Shown here: piece after piece, positions 24,955-33,098 of the stretch
Layout of the letters: each line of letters begins with the position of its first letter
How positions within the stretch are numbered: position 1 is the stretch's first letter
Source: Cellulomonas sp. PhB143
Lineage (GTDB): Bacteria; Actinomycetota; Actinomycetes; Actinomycetales; Cellulomonadaceae
Assembly: GCF_003752595.1 (NCBI RefSeq)
Contig: NZ_RKIJ01000013.1
Coordinates: 62,001-126,000 of the forward strand
DNA: 64,000 bases
Reading direction: 5' to 3'
Program-made: the position numbers and the translations under genes
The notes under the pieces: generated by a model
What the model was told of the DNA's origin: nothing
The model's input: the letters and a program-made list of their open reading frames with translations, nothing else
Databases searched by the model: none

Positions 24955-26592
24955 GTGACCGTGCGACGCGTGATGGGCATCGAGACCGAGTACGGCGTCC
25001 TGCAGCCGGGGCGCCCGCTCGCGAACCCGATGCTCATGTCCAGCCAGGTCGTGACCACGTACCGCGCCCTCGTCGCGAGCCAGGGCGCGGCCCGCGGGCC
25101 CGCCCGGTGGGACTACGACGACGAGGACCCGCTGTCGGACGCCCGGGGCTTCCGACTGCACCGGGCCTCGGCGCACCCGTCCCTGCTCACCGACGACCCG
25201 ACGCGCCCGGCGCCGTCGGGCGACGCGGCCGTGGACGTCACGCTCCAGGAGATCGACCGCCCGTCGGTCGAGGAGTACGACGACCCCAGCGCCGCGAACG
25301 TGATCCTCACGAACGGCGCGCGGCTCTACGTCGACCACGCCCACCCCGAGTACTCCTCGCCCGAGGTGACCGGGCCCCGCGACGGCGTCCGCTGGGACGT
25401 CGCCGGCGAGCGGATCATGCTCGCGGCGTGCCGCGAGCTCGCCCGCGTGCCCGGCGCCGAGGTCGTCCTCTACAAGAACAACGTGGACGGCAAGGGCGCC
25501 AGCTACGGCACGCACGAGAACTACCTCGTCGAGCGGGAGGTGCCGTTCGCGACCCTGGTGGACGTCGTGACGCCGTTCCTCGTGACCCGGCAGGTGTTCA
25601 CCGGCTCCGGGCGGGTGGGGCTCGGGCAGGCGGGCGAGGACGCCGGCTTCCAGGTGTCCCAGCGCGCCGACTACATCGAGGCCGAGGTCGGGCTGGAGAC
25701 CACCCTCCGCCGGCCGATCGTCAACACCCGCGACGAGCCGCACGCCGACCGGTCGCGGTGGCGGCGGCTGCACCTGATCGTCGGGGACGCCAACCACCTC
25801 GAGGTCGCCACGTACCTCAAGCTCGGCACGACGTCCCTGGTGCTGTGGCTGACCGAGAACCTCGGGCGCCTGGCCGACGCGGGGCACGGCGTGCGTGCCG
25901 AGCTGGCGGCGCTGCGCCTGGCCGACCCGGTCGAGGACGTGCGCCGCGTCAGCCGCGACCTGGACCTGCGCGCCCCGCTCGACCTCGCGGACGGGCGCCG
26001 GATGACGGCGCTGGAGATCCAGCGGGAGTACGCGCGGCTCGTGCGCTCCGCCGTCGTCGCCCTCGACGGGACGCCGGACGCCGAGACGGCCGAGGTCCTC
26101 GACCGCTGGGACTCGGTCCTGGAGCGGCTCGGGACGGACCGGGACCTGTGCGCGCGCGAGGTCGAGTGGGTCGCCAAGCTGCGGGTGCTCGAGGCCATGC
26201 GCCGCCGGGACGCGCTCGGCTGGGACCACCCGCGCCTCGCCGCGCTCGACCTGCAGTGGTCCGACGTGCGGCCCGAGCGGGGCGTCTACCACCGGCTGCT
26301 CGCCGCGGGCGCGGTCGAGCGGCTGGTCGACGAGCGGGAGGTCGCGCACGCCGTCGAGCACGCGCCGGCTGACACGCGTGCCTACTTCCGGGGCGAGGTG
26401 ATGGCCCGGTTCGGGGACCAGGTCTCGGCGGCCAGCTGGGACTCGGTGATCTTCGACGTCGCGGGGGCGCGGTCGCTGCAGCGCGTGCCCATGCTCGACC
26501 CGCTGCGCGGGACGCGCGCGCACATCGGCGCGCTGCTGGACGCGAGCCCGGACGCGGCCGCGCTCCTGGCGGGTCTGTCCGGCCCGGGGTGA
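24955..26592 (+). CDS. dop: Depupylase/Pup deamidase
   Basis: 545 residues, a carboxylate-amine-ligase-like enzyme. It converts C-terminal Gln of Pup to Glu and also removes Pup from proteins. 'RRVMGIETEYGVLQPG' carries the ATP/Mg Glu; residues ~40-95 (ALVASQGAARGPARWDYDDE onward) are the Dop loop, absent from PafA, which identifies this copy. Shared motifs 'YKNNVDGKGASYGTHENYL', '[13 protein letters not shown]' and 'HLIVGDANHLEVATYLKLG' follow. GTG 24955 lies 6 nt after TAGGGT (24943-24948), so it is probably leaderless and separately transcribed from arc. Pup here ends in Gln, so Dop is required. Confidence 0.96.
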   Translation: MTVRRVMGIETEYGVLQPGRPLANPMLMSSQVVTTYRALVASQGAARGPARWDYDDEDPLSDARGFRLHRASAHPSLLTDDPTRPAPSGDAAVDVTLQEIDRPSVEEYDDPSAANVILTNGARLYVDHAHPEYSSPEVTGPRDGVRWDVAGERIMLAACRELARVPGAEVVLYKNNVDGKGASYGTHENYLVEREVPFATLVDVVTPFLVTRQVFTGSGRVGLGQAGEDAGFQVSQRADYIEAEVGLETTLRRPIVNTRDEPHADRSRWRRLHLIVGDANHLEVATYLKLGTTSLVLWLTENLGRLADAGHGVRAELAALRLADPVEDVRRVSRDLDLRAPLDLADGRRMTALEIQREYARLVRSAVVALDGTPDAETAEVLDRWDSVLERLGTDRDLCAREVEWVAKLRVLEAMRRRDALGWDHPRLAALDLQWSDVRPERGVYHRLLAAGAVERLVDEREVAHAVEHAPADTRAYFRGEVMARFGDQVSAASWDSVIFDVAGARSLQRVPMLDPLRGTRAHIGALLDASPDAAALLAGLSGPG

Positions 26593-26603
26593 GCGTGAGG
26601 GCC

Positions 26604-26609
26604 TAGGCT
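26604..26609 (+). promoter_or_regulatory. Candidate -10 box for pup-prcBA-pafA
   Basis: TAGGCT, 12 bp after the dop stop codon. Start of transcription near 26616 would give a ~40-nt leader containing the GAGGAG ribosome site of pup (about 26647). This would let pup and the proteasome be made apart from dop. Confidence 0.45.
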
Positions 26610-26656
26610 GGACGAGCACGCACGCCGCACGCGGCGAGGACACCTGAGGAGACGAC

Positions 26657-26848
26657 ATGGCCGGTCAGGAACAGATCAGACCCGAGGACCGTCCCGACGA
26701 CGGCGACGTCCCCGCCGCACCCCCGGCGGTCCCTGCGGGCCAGGCCCAGGACGCGGAGATCGACTCGCTGCTCGAGGAGATCGACGAGGTGCTGGAGTCG
26801 AACGCGGAGTCGTTCGTGCGCGGGTTCGTCCAGAAGGGCGGGCAGTAG
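26657..26848 (+). CDS. pup: Prokaryotic ubiquitin-like protein Pup (GGQ form)
   Basis: 63 residues, mostly disordered, with the Arc-binding helix 'DAEIDSLLEEIDEVLESNAE' at ~32-51 and the C-terminal 'FVRGFVQKGGQ'. The terminal Gln must be deamidated by Dop before PafA can attach it to lysines. ATG 26657 is preceded by CTGAGGAGACGAC. The prcB gene starts 6 bp downstream. Confidence 0.97.
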   Translation: MAGQEQIRPEDRPDDGDVPAAPPAVPAGQAQDAEIDSLLEEIDEVLESNAESFVRGFVQKGGQ

Positions 26849-26854
26849 GCCTCC

Positions 26855-27679
26855 ATGGCAGGTGAGCACAGCGGGCGGCTGCCGAGCGCCTTCACGACGC
26901 CGGGGTCCTCGTCGTTCCTCGACTTCGTCTCGGACCACGCACCGCACCTGCTGCCCGGCCGCCGGGACACGGACGGGTCGACCGCGCCCGTGGTCCCGCA
27001 CGCGACCACCATCGTGGCCCTCGTCGTCGATGGGGGGATCGTCATGGCGGGCGACCGCCGGGCGACGGCGGGCTCGATGATCGCCCACCGGGAGATCGAG
27101 AAGGTCTTCCCGGCGGACGAGTACTCGGCGATCGGCATCGCGGGCACGGCGGGGATCGCCATCGACCTGGTGCGGCTGTTCCAGCTCGAGCTCGAGCACT
27201 ACGAGAAGATCGAGGGGACGCTGCTCTCGCTCGACGGCAAGGCTAACCGGCTCTCGACGATGATCCGGGCCAACCTCGGCCTCGCGCTGCAGGGGCTGGC
27301 CGTCGTGCCGCTGTTCGCGGGCCACGACCTGGGGCGCGGGCGGGGACGGATCTTCTCCTACGACGTCACGGGCGGGCGCTACGAGGAGCGCGACCACCAC
27401 AGCGTCGGCTCCGGCTCGGTGTTCGCGCGCGGCGCGCTGAAGAAGCTCTGGCGCCCGGGGCTCACCCCCGCGCAGGGCGTCGAGGTCGCCGTCGAGGTCC
27501 TGTTCGACGCCGCCGACGACGACTCCGCGACCGCGGGGCCGGACACGGTGCGCAAGATCTGGCCGGTGGTCGCCACGGTGGGCGGCGGCGGGTACGCGCG
27601 GGTCGCGGACGACGTGCTCGGGCCGGTCGTCGAGCGGATCGTCGCCCAGCGCACGACCGAGGGAGGGCACCGCCCGTGA
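26855..27679 (+). CDS. prcB: 20S proteasome beta subunit
   Basis: 274 residues. A 50-residue propeptide is removed to expose catalytic Thr51 ([11 protein letters not shown]). Counting from that Thr, Asp17 (MAGDRRAT) and Lys33 (IEKVF) are in place. '[20 protein letters not shown]' and '[11 protein letters not shown]' match mycobacterial PrcB. The residue before the cleavage site is Ala instead of the common Gly. C-terminal '[13 protein letters not shown]' is typical. Its stop overlaps the GTG of prcA. Confidence 0.96.
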   Translation: MAGEHSGRLPSAFTTPGSSSFLDFVSDHAPHLLPGRRDTDGSTAPVVPHATTIVALVVDGGIVMAGDRRATAGSMIAHREIEKVFPADEYSAIGIAGTAGIAIDLVRLFQLELEHYEKIEGTLLSLDGKANRLSTMIRANLGLALQGLAVVPLFAGHDLGRGRGRIFSYDVTGGRYEERDHHSVGSGSVFARGALKKLWRPGLTPAQGVEVAVEVLFDAADDDSATAGPDTVRKIWPVVATVGGGGYARVADDVLGPVVERIVAQRTTEGGHRP

Positions 27680-28425
27680 GCATGCCGTTCTACGTCTCGC
27701 CCGAGCAGCTGATGCGCGACCGGGCCGACTACGCCCGCAAGGGCATCGCGCGGGGGCGCTCCGTCGTCGTCGTCGCGTACGACGACGGGATCGCGTTCGC
27801 GACCCAGAACCGGTCGCGGGCGCTGCACAAGATCTCGGAGATCTACGACCGGATCGCCTTCGCCGCGGTCGGCAAGTACAACGAGTTCGAGAACCTGCGG
27901 GTCGCGGGCGTGCGCTACGCGGACCTGCGCGGCTACTCCTACGACCGCTCGGACGTGAACGCGCGCGGGCTGGCCAACGCTTACGCGCAGACGCTGGGCA
28001 CGGTGTTCACGACCGAGTCGAAGCCGCTCGAGGTGGAGCTCGTCGTCGCGGAGGTCGGGGCGAGCGCCGCGGAGGACCAGGTCTACCGGCTCTCCTACGA
28101 CGGGACGGTGGCCGACGAGCACGGGTTCGTGGTCATGGGCGGGCGCGCCGAGCAGCTCGGCGGCGTCGTCGCCGACGGCTGGTCGCCCGGCATGACGCTC
28201 GCGCAGGTGCTGCGCCTGGCGGTCGCCGCGCTCGGCACGCCGGCCCCCGGGGAGACGGAGCCGCCGGGCGGGACGGCGCCCGACGGCCCGCCGATCCCCG
28301 CGGCCGAGCTCGAGGTCGCGGTGCTGGACCGCACGCGCGAGCGCCGGGCGTTCCGGCGCCTGGCGGGCCCGACGCTGGCCCGCCTGCTGGGCGAGGTCCC
28401 GGCGGACGGCGAGGAGGGGATCTGA
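27676..28425 (+). CDS. prcA: 20S proteasome alpha subunit
   Basis: About 249 residues. '[20 protein letters not shown]' is the N-terminal gate and first helix, '[20 protein letters not shown]' and '[20 protein letters not shown]' are the alpha-subunit core. No catalytic Thr, as expected. The gate and alpha pockets receive the Arc GQYL tail. GTG 27676 overlaps prcB by 4 bp; ATG 27682 two codons later is an alternative. A Pro/Gly-rich insert (~residues 190-205) precedes the last helix. Confidence 0.95.
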   Translation: MSMPFYVSPEQLMRDRADYARKGIARGRSVVVVAYDDGIAFATQNRSRALHKISEIYDRIAFAAVGKYNEFENLRVAGVRYADLRGYSYDRSDVNARGLANAYAQTLGTVFTTESKPLEVELVVAEVGASAAEDQVYRLSYDGTVADEHGFVVMGGRAEQLGGVVADGWSPGMTLAQVLRLAVAALGTPAPGETEPPGGTAPDGPPIPAAELEVAVLDRTRERRAFRRLAGPTLARLLGEVPADGEEGI

Positions 28426-29786
28426 TGGACCGCAGGATCTTCGGGCTGGAGACCGAGTACGGCGTCACGTGCGCCTCCGACGACGGCCCGGGCCTCTCGG
28501 CGGACGAGGTCGCCCGGTACCTGTTCCGCAAGGTCGTCGCGTGGGGGCGCTCGTCCAACGTGTTCCTGCGCAACGGGTCGCGGCTGTACCTCGACGTCGG
28601 CTCGCACCCGGAGTACGCGACCGCGGAGTGCGACGACATCGCCCAGCTGGTCGCCTACGACCGCGGCGGCGAGCGCATCCTCGAGGGCCTGGTGGCCGAC
28701 GCGCAGCAGCGCCTCGAGCACGAGGGGCTGTCGGGCCGGATCCACCTGTTCAAGAACAACACCGACTCGGCCGGGAACTCCTACGGCTGCCACGAGAACT
28801 ACCTCGTGCGACGCCAGGGCGACTTCGCCCGGCTCTCGGACGTGCTCGTGCCGTTCTTCATCACGCGTCAGGTGCTGACGGGCGCGGGCAAGGTGCTCGC
28901 GACGCCGCGCGGTGCCGCGTACTGCCTCTCGCAGCGCGCCGACCACATCTGGGAGGCGGTCTCCAGCGCGACCACGCGCTCGCGGCCCATCATCAACACG
29001 CGCGACGAGCCCCACGCGGACGCCGAGCGGTACCGCCGCCTGCACGTCATCGTCGGGGACTCGTCGATGGCCGAGACCACGACGATGCTCAAGACCGGGA
29101 TGACCGACCTCGTGCTGCGCACCGTCGAGGCCGGCGTCCCGGTGCGCGACCTGGCGCTCGAGAACCCCATCCGCTCGATCCGCGAGATCAGCCACGACGC
29201 GACCGGCCTGCACCCGGTCCGCCTGGCCAGCGGCCGGACGGTGACCGCCGTCGACCTGCAGGGCGAGTACCTGCAGCGGGTGCGCGACCACGTCGACGCC
29301 CAGGGCGACGCGACCCCCATGGTCAAGCGGGTGCTCGACCTGTGGGAGCGCGGGCTGACGGCGCTGCGCACCGACGACCTGTCGCTGGTCGACCGCGAGC
29401 TCGACTGGGTGATCAAGCTCAAGCTCATCCGGCGCTACCAGGAGAAGCACGGCCTGGAGCTCGACGACCCGCGGATCGCGCGCCTCGACCTCGCCTACCA
29501 CGACATCTCCCGCACGGAGGGGCTGTACAACCTCCTCGCCGCCCGGGGGATGGTCGACCGGGTGACCACGGACCTGGAGATCTTCGAGTCGACGGCGGTG
29601 CCGCCGCAGACCACGCGCGCGCGGCTGCGGGGAGACTTCGTGCGGGCGGCCCAGGAGGCCCGGCGCGACTACACGGTCGACTGGGTGCACCTCAAGCTCA
29701 ACGACCAGGCGCAGCGGACCGTGCTGTGCAAGGACCCCTTCGCCAGCGTGGACGAGCGGGTGGAACGGCTCATCGCGGCCATGTGA
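28425..29786 (+). CDS. pafA: Pup-protein ligase
   Basis: 453 residues. PafA uses ATP to form Pup-glutamyl phosphate and links it to substrate lysines. '[20 protein letters not shown]' has the ATP-site Glu; then '[20 protein letters not shown]', '[20 protein letters not shown]' and '[20 protein letters not shown]'. No Dop loop, which separates it from Dop. It overlaps the prcA stop by one base (TGATG), so ligase and protease are translated in step. In mycobacteria pafA lies away from prcBA with pafBC; here it is inside the proteasome operon and no pafBC is visible in the window. Confidence 0.97.
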   Translation: MDRRIFGLETEYGVTCASDDGPGLSADEVARYLFRKVVAWGRSSNVFLRNGSRLYLDVGSHPEYATAECDDIAQLVAYDRGGERILEGLVADAQQRLEHEGLSGRIHLFKNNTDSAGNSYGCHENYLVRRQGDFARLSDVLVPFFITRQVLTGAGKVLATPRGAAYCLSQRADHIWEAVSSATTRSRPIINTRDEPHADAERYRRLHVIVGDSSMAETTTMLKTGMTDLVLRTVEAGVPVRDLALENPIRSIREISHDATGLHPVRLASGRTVTAVDLQGEYLQRVRDHVDAQGDATPMVKRVLDLWERGLTALRTDDLSLVDRELDWVIKLKLIRRYQEKHGLELDDPRIARLDLAYHDISRTEGLYNLLAARGMVDRVTTDLEIFESTAVPPQTTRARLRGDFVRAAQEARRDYTVDWVHLKLNDQAQRTVLCKDPFASVDERVERLIAAM

Positions 29787-29830
29787 ACGCCGGCGGGGCG
29801 CGCCGCGCCGCGCGGGTAGGGTGTCCGCCT

Positions 29831-30778
29831 GTGCGCCGCCTTCTCGTCCTGCTCCTCACCCTCGTCCTGGCGGCGGTGCTCGGCGGGTGCGGCCTCGACT
29901 TCCGCGACCAGGGCCCGGCGGCCGCGAAGGACACCGACGTGTCCGTCTCGGGCAGCAGCGACGACCGCCCGACGCTCGCCTACCGCTCCCCGGTGAAGGC
30001 GTCGGAGCCCTGGAGCCGCACGGTGCTCGTCGGCACGGGCGACCGGCTCGCCGACGGGGGCGACGTCCTGCTCAACATGTACGCGGAGGACGGGCGCACC
30101 CACGCCGTCGTGCAGGACACCTACGGCGGCAGCCCGCGCATGCTCCGCATGGACCCGGCGGACCTGGGGCGCCGGCTGTACGACGCGCTGCAGGGTCAGC
30201 GCGCCGGTGCGCGCGTGCTGCTCGTCAGCGACGAGGACGACCGGGCCGAGGGGGACCGGATCCCGCTCGTGCTCGTGGTGGACGTCCTGCCCGTGACGGC
30301 CTCGGGCGACGACGTCGCGCCCGGGCCGGGGGTGCCGAAGGTCACGGTGCCCCCGGGCCGCGCGCCGAAGGTCACGGTCCCGGCCGCCGACCCGCCCGAC
30401 GACCTGGTGGTGCGGACCCTCGTGCGCGGGGACGGGCGCCAGGTCGAGCCCGGCAGCACGATCACCGTCCGGTACGTGGGCGTGCGGTGGAAGGACGGGA
30501 AGGTTGTCGACTCGAACTGGGACACGGGCTCGGTGTTCACCACCGTGTTCGGTCTCGGGACGATGGTCGACGCGTGGGAGCAGGGCCTCCTCGAACAGTC
30601 GGTCGGCAGCCGTGTGATGATCGTCGCACCACCGTCGGCGGCGTACGGCGGGACCGACTCGCCGCTCGCCGACGACACGCTCGTGTACGTGGTCGACATC
30701 CTCGACACGCACACGACCCCGCACGACGACGACACGGGCGACGGAGCCGCCCCCGAACCTCAGGAGACGCAGAAGTGA
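29831..30778 (+). CDS. FKBP-type peptidyl-prolyl isomerase lipoprotein
   Basis: 315 residues. A signal peptide ([18 protein letters not shown]) ends in a lipobox LGGC, so Cys19 is probably lipidated by Lgt. Residues ~45-165 resemble a degenerate FKBP-like domain (duplication). Residues ~200-298 are a canonical FKBP domain: '[20 protein letters not shown]', '[20 protein letters not shown]', '[11 protein letters not shown]'. It folds exported proteins at the membrane. GTG 29831 is 8 nt after TAGGGT (29817-29822). Its stop overlaps the hisF start (GTGA). It commonly follows pafA in actinobacteria. Confidence 0.9.
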   Translation: MRRLLVLLLTLVLAAVLGGCGLDFRDQGPAAAKDTDVSVSGSSDDRPTLAYRSPVKASEPWSRTVLVGTGDRLADGGDVLLNMYAEDGRTHAVVQDTYGGSPRMLRMDPADLGRRLYDALQGQRAGARVLLVSDEDDRAEGDRIPLVLVVDVLPVTASGDDVAPGPGVPKVTVPPGRAPKVTVPAADPPDDLVVRTLVRGDGRQVEPGSTITVRYVGVRWKDGKVVDSNWDTGSVFTTVFGLGTMVDAWEQGLLEQSVGSRVMIVAPPSAAYGGTDSPLADDTLVYVVDILDTHTTPHDDDTGDGAAPEPQETQK

Positions 30779-31545
30779 CCGTGGCGGTGCGCGTGATCCC
30801 GTGCCTGGACGTGAACGCCGGGCGGGTCGTCAAGGGCGTCAGGTTCGAGAACCTGCGCGACGCGGGCGACCCCGTCGAGCTCGCGTCGCGGTACGACGGG
30901 GAGGGCGCCGACGAGGTGACCTTCCTCGACGTCTCGGCGTCCTCGGACGACCGGGAGACGACGTTCGACGTGGTGCGCCGCACGGCCGAGGAGGTCTTCG
31001 TCCCGCTGACCGTCGGGGGCGGGGTCCGCTCCGCCGACGACGTGGACCGGCTCCTGCGCGCCGGCGCCGACAAGGTCGGCGTGAACACGGCCGCGGTCGC
31101 CCGGCCCGACGTCGTCGCGGAGATCGCCGACCGCTTCGGCAGCCAGGTGCTCGTGCTGTCCGTCGACGCGCGCCGGGTGACCGGCGAGACCCGGACCGAG
31201 TCCGGCTACGAGGTCACGACGCACGGCGGACGGCGGGGCACGGGGATCGACGCCGTCGCCTGGGCCGAGCGCGCCGCCGGGCTCGGCGCCGGCGAGATCC
31301 TGCTGAACTCGATGGACGCGGACGGCACGACCGGGGGGTTCGACCTCGAGATGCTCCGCGCCGTGCGCGACCGCGTCCGGGTACCGCTGATCGCGAGCGG
31401 CGGCGCGGGCACCACCGGGCACTTCGTCGAGGCCGCCCGCGCCGGGGCGGACGCCGTCCTGGCCGCCAGCGTCTTCCACTTCGGCGCGCTGAGCGTCGGC
31501 GACGTCAAGGACGCGATGCGGGCCGCCGGGCTCCAGGTCCGATGA
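30775..31545 (+). CDS. hisF: Imidazole glycerol phosphate synthase, cyclase subunit
   Basis: 256 residues, (beta/alpha)8-barrel. It joins ammonia from HisH to PRFAR, giving imidazole glycerol phosphate and AICAR. Catalytic Asp in '[20 protein letters not shown]' and the second in 'VLSVDARRV'; phosphate loops '[15 protein letters not shown]' and '[16 protein letters not shown]'. GTG 30775 overlaps the FKBP gene by 4 bp. Convergent with the TIGR03085 gene, 7 bp apart. Partners hisH/hisA are outside the window. Confidence 0.97.
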   Translation: MTVAVRVIPCLDVNAGRVVKGVRFENLRDAGDPVELASRYDGEGADEVTFLDVSASSDDRETTFDVVRRTAEEVFVPLTVGGGVRSADDVDRLLRAGADKVGVNTAAVARPDVVAEIADRFGSQVLVLSVDARRVTGETRTESGYEVTTHGGRRGTGIDAVAWAERAAGLGAGEILLNSMDADGTTGGFDLEMLRAVRDRVRVPLIASGGAGTTGHFVEAARAGADAVLAASVFHFGALSVGDVKDAMRAAGLQVR

Positions 31546-31552
31546 GCGGCGC

Positions 31553-32164
31553 TCAGGCGGGCAGCGCGGCGCGGAAGGCCGCGACGTCGTCCGGGTCGCC
31601 CGTGAGCTCGACGGCGGCGAAGCGGCGGCGGCCCGAGGCGTGCAGCAGCAGCTCGAGCGGCGGTCCCTCGACCCGGACGCTGCCGCGCCCGCGGCGCGCC
31701 CTGCGGCCGCGGTGCGCGGTGCCGTCCGGCTCGACCAGCTCGACGCCCACGGGGCTGGCGCGGTAGCCCGCCAGCGCCGTCATGGCGACCGAACCGTCGA
31801 GCGTGGCCACGAGGCCCGGCGGCAGCTCGCGCGGCGTGAGGTCGCCCGCGCCGCGGCGCAGGTCCTCCGTGTGGATGACGAGCTCGGTGCGGTTCATGGC
31901 CTCGCCCGCCCACGAGTACGGGCTCCAGCGGGGCGGGGGCGTCGCGAACCGGTCCACCAGCCGGGCGTAGGCCGCCGGGTCCAGCGCCTCGTCGGCGAGC
32001 CGGTCGGTCGCACCGCCCAGGACCCGCCACGGCGCGTGCTCGCGCAGCACCAGGTGCGCGACCAGGTGGCGGGCCTCCCAGCCCTCGCAGGCCGTCGGGG
32101 ACGTCGGGGCGCTCTCGCGCAGGGTCTGGGCGAGCTGCTCGCGCAGCCACGGGTGCCAAGGCAT
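31553..32164 (-). CDS. TIGR03085-type metal-binding protein (DinB/maleylpyruvate-isomerase-like)
   Basis: 203 residues. The N-terminal helical bundle 'ACEGWEARHLVAHLVLREHA' with conserved Trp/His and the later 'MNRTELVIHTEDLRRG' mark the DinB/mycothiol-dependent isomerase fold; the third metal His lies in that block. The C-terminal half ends 'AAVELTGDPDDVAAFRAALP'. This family usually sits between hisF and hisI in actinobacteria and has no assigned reaction; a mycothiol link is plausible given mshC. ATG 32164 gives MPWHPWLREQ. Confidence 0.85.
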   Translation of the reverse strand: MPWHPWLREQLAQTLRESAPTSPTACEGWEARHLVAHLVLREHAPWRVLGGATDRLADEALDPAAYARLVDRFATPPPRWSPYSWAGEAMNRTELVIHTEDLRRGAGDLTPRELPPGLVATLDGSVAMTALAGYRASPVGVELVEPDGTAHRGRRARRGRGSVRVEGPPLELLLHASGRRRFAAVELTGDPDDVAAFRAALPA

Positions 32165-32245
32165 GCCACATGCTCGCAGCGGCACGCAGGGCACGCAAAG
32201 GACACCCGTCCCGTCCCCGGCGCGGCGCCGTCTAGGCTGGCGCGC

Positions 32246-33094
32246 ATGACCGGGACGACGGGGACGACGCCGCGCCGGCGCGTGGTGCGCGACGCGGACG
32301 GCGTGGCGATCCACACCGCCACCTGGGACGCGCCCGAGCCCCGCGCGGTGGTGCACGTGCTGCACGGGGTCGGGGAGCACTCCGGGCGCTACGCGAGGCT
32401 GGCGGCGTCGTTGACCGCAGCGGGGTACACCGTCGTGGCCGACGACCACCGCGGTCACGGGCGCACCGGCGAGGGCCACCTCGGGGTCGGCGTCCTCGGC
32501 CCCGGGGTCAACCGCGCCGCGATCGACGCGGCGGAGACCGTCAGCCGCGCCGTGCACGCCGACGCGCCGGACCTGCCGATCGTCCTCCTCGGGCACAGCT
32601 GGGGCTCGTTCCTGGCGCAGCGGATCGTCGACCGATCGAGCGCGCACTACGCGGGCCTGGTGCTCAGCGGGTCCTCCCTCCCGCTGCCCGGCCTGACCCG
32701 CAACGCGCGGTTCAACGCCCGCTGGGCCGGCCCCGGCTCGTCCGGGCTCGAGTGGCTCAGCCGGGACCCCGAGGTGGCGCGGGCCTTCGCGGCGGACCCC
32801 TGGTGCTTCGACGTCGGCGCGCGGCCGGCCTTCACCCTGCGCGAGTCCGTGGCGCTGTCGGGCCTGCCGTCGCGCCGGCTGCACGACCTGCCGGTCCTGG
32901 TCCAGGGCGGCTCGCTCGACCCGGTCGGCGGCGAGCGCGGGCTGCGGCTGCTCGCCGCCGCGTACCGGCGCTGGTCCCGGCTGAGCGACGTCACCTGCCT
33001 CGTGTACCCGCAGGCCCGGCACGAGGTCTACAACGAGACCAACGCCGACGAGGTCGTCGGCGACCTCGTGCGCTGGCTGCGCGTGCGGTTCTGA
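32246..33094 (+). CDS. Alpha/beta hydrolase, monoacylglycerol-lipase-like
   Basis: 282 residues. Oxyanion loop 'HVLHGVGEHSGRYARLAASL', 'VVADDHRGHGRTGEGHLGV', nucleophile Ser in 'LLGHSWGSFLAQR', acid Asp in 'GGSLDPVGGERG' and His in 'YPQARHEVYNETNADEV' form a complete triad in the order seen in YtpA/monoglyceride lipases (serine aminopeptidase S33 group). Leaderless: TAGGCT (32233-32238) is 7 nt before ATG 32246. It is 4 bp upstream of the ABC exporter pair and may be cotranscribed. Confidence 0.88.
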   Translation: MTGTTGTTPRRRVVRDADGVAIHTATWDAPEPRAVVHVLHGVGEHSGRYARLAASLTAAGYTVVADDHRGHGRTGEGHLGVGVLGPGVNRAAIDAAETVSRAVHADAPDLPIVLLGHSWGSFLAQRIVDRSSAHYAGLVLSGSSLPLPGLTRNARFNARWAGPGSSGLEWLSRDPEVARAFAADPWCFDVGARPAFTLRESVALSGLPSRRLHDLPVLVQGGSLDPVGGERGLRLLAAAYRRWSRLSDVTCLVYPQARHEVYNETNADEVVGDLVRWLRVRF

Positions 33095-33098
33095 GCCG

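Noticed and set aside
22861-26658. Minus-strand open frame of about 1265 codons across arc and dop
   Set aside because: It mirrors two certain genes on the plus strand, is rich in Arg/Asp/Val/His with no motif, and is explained by codon bias.
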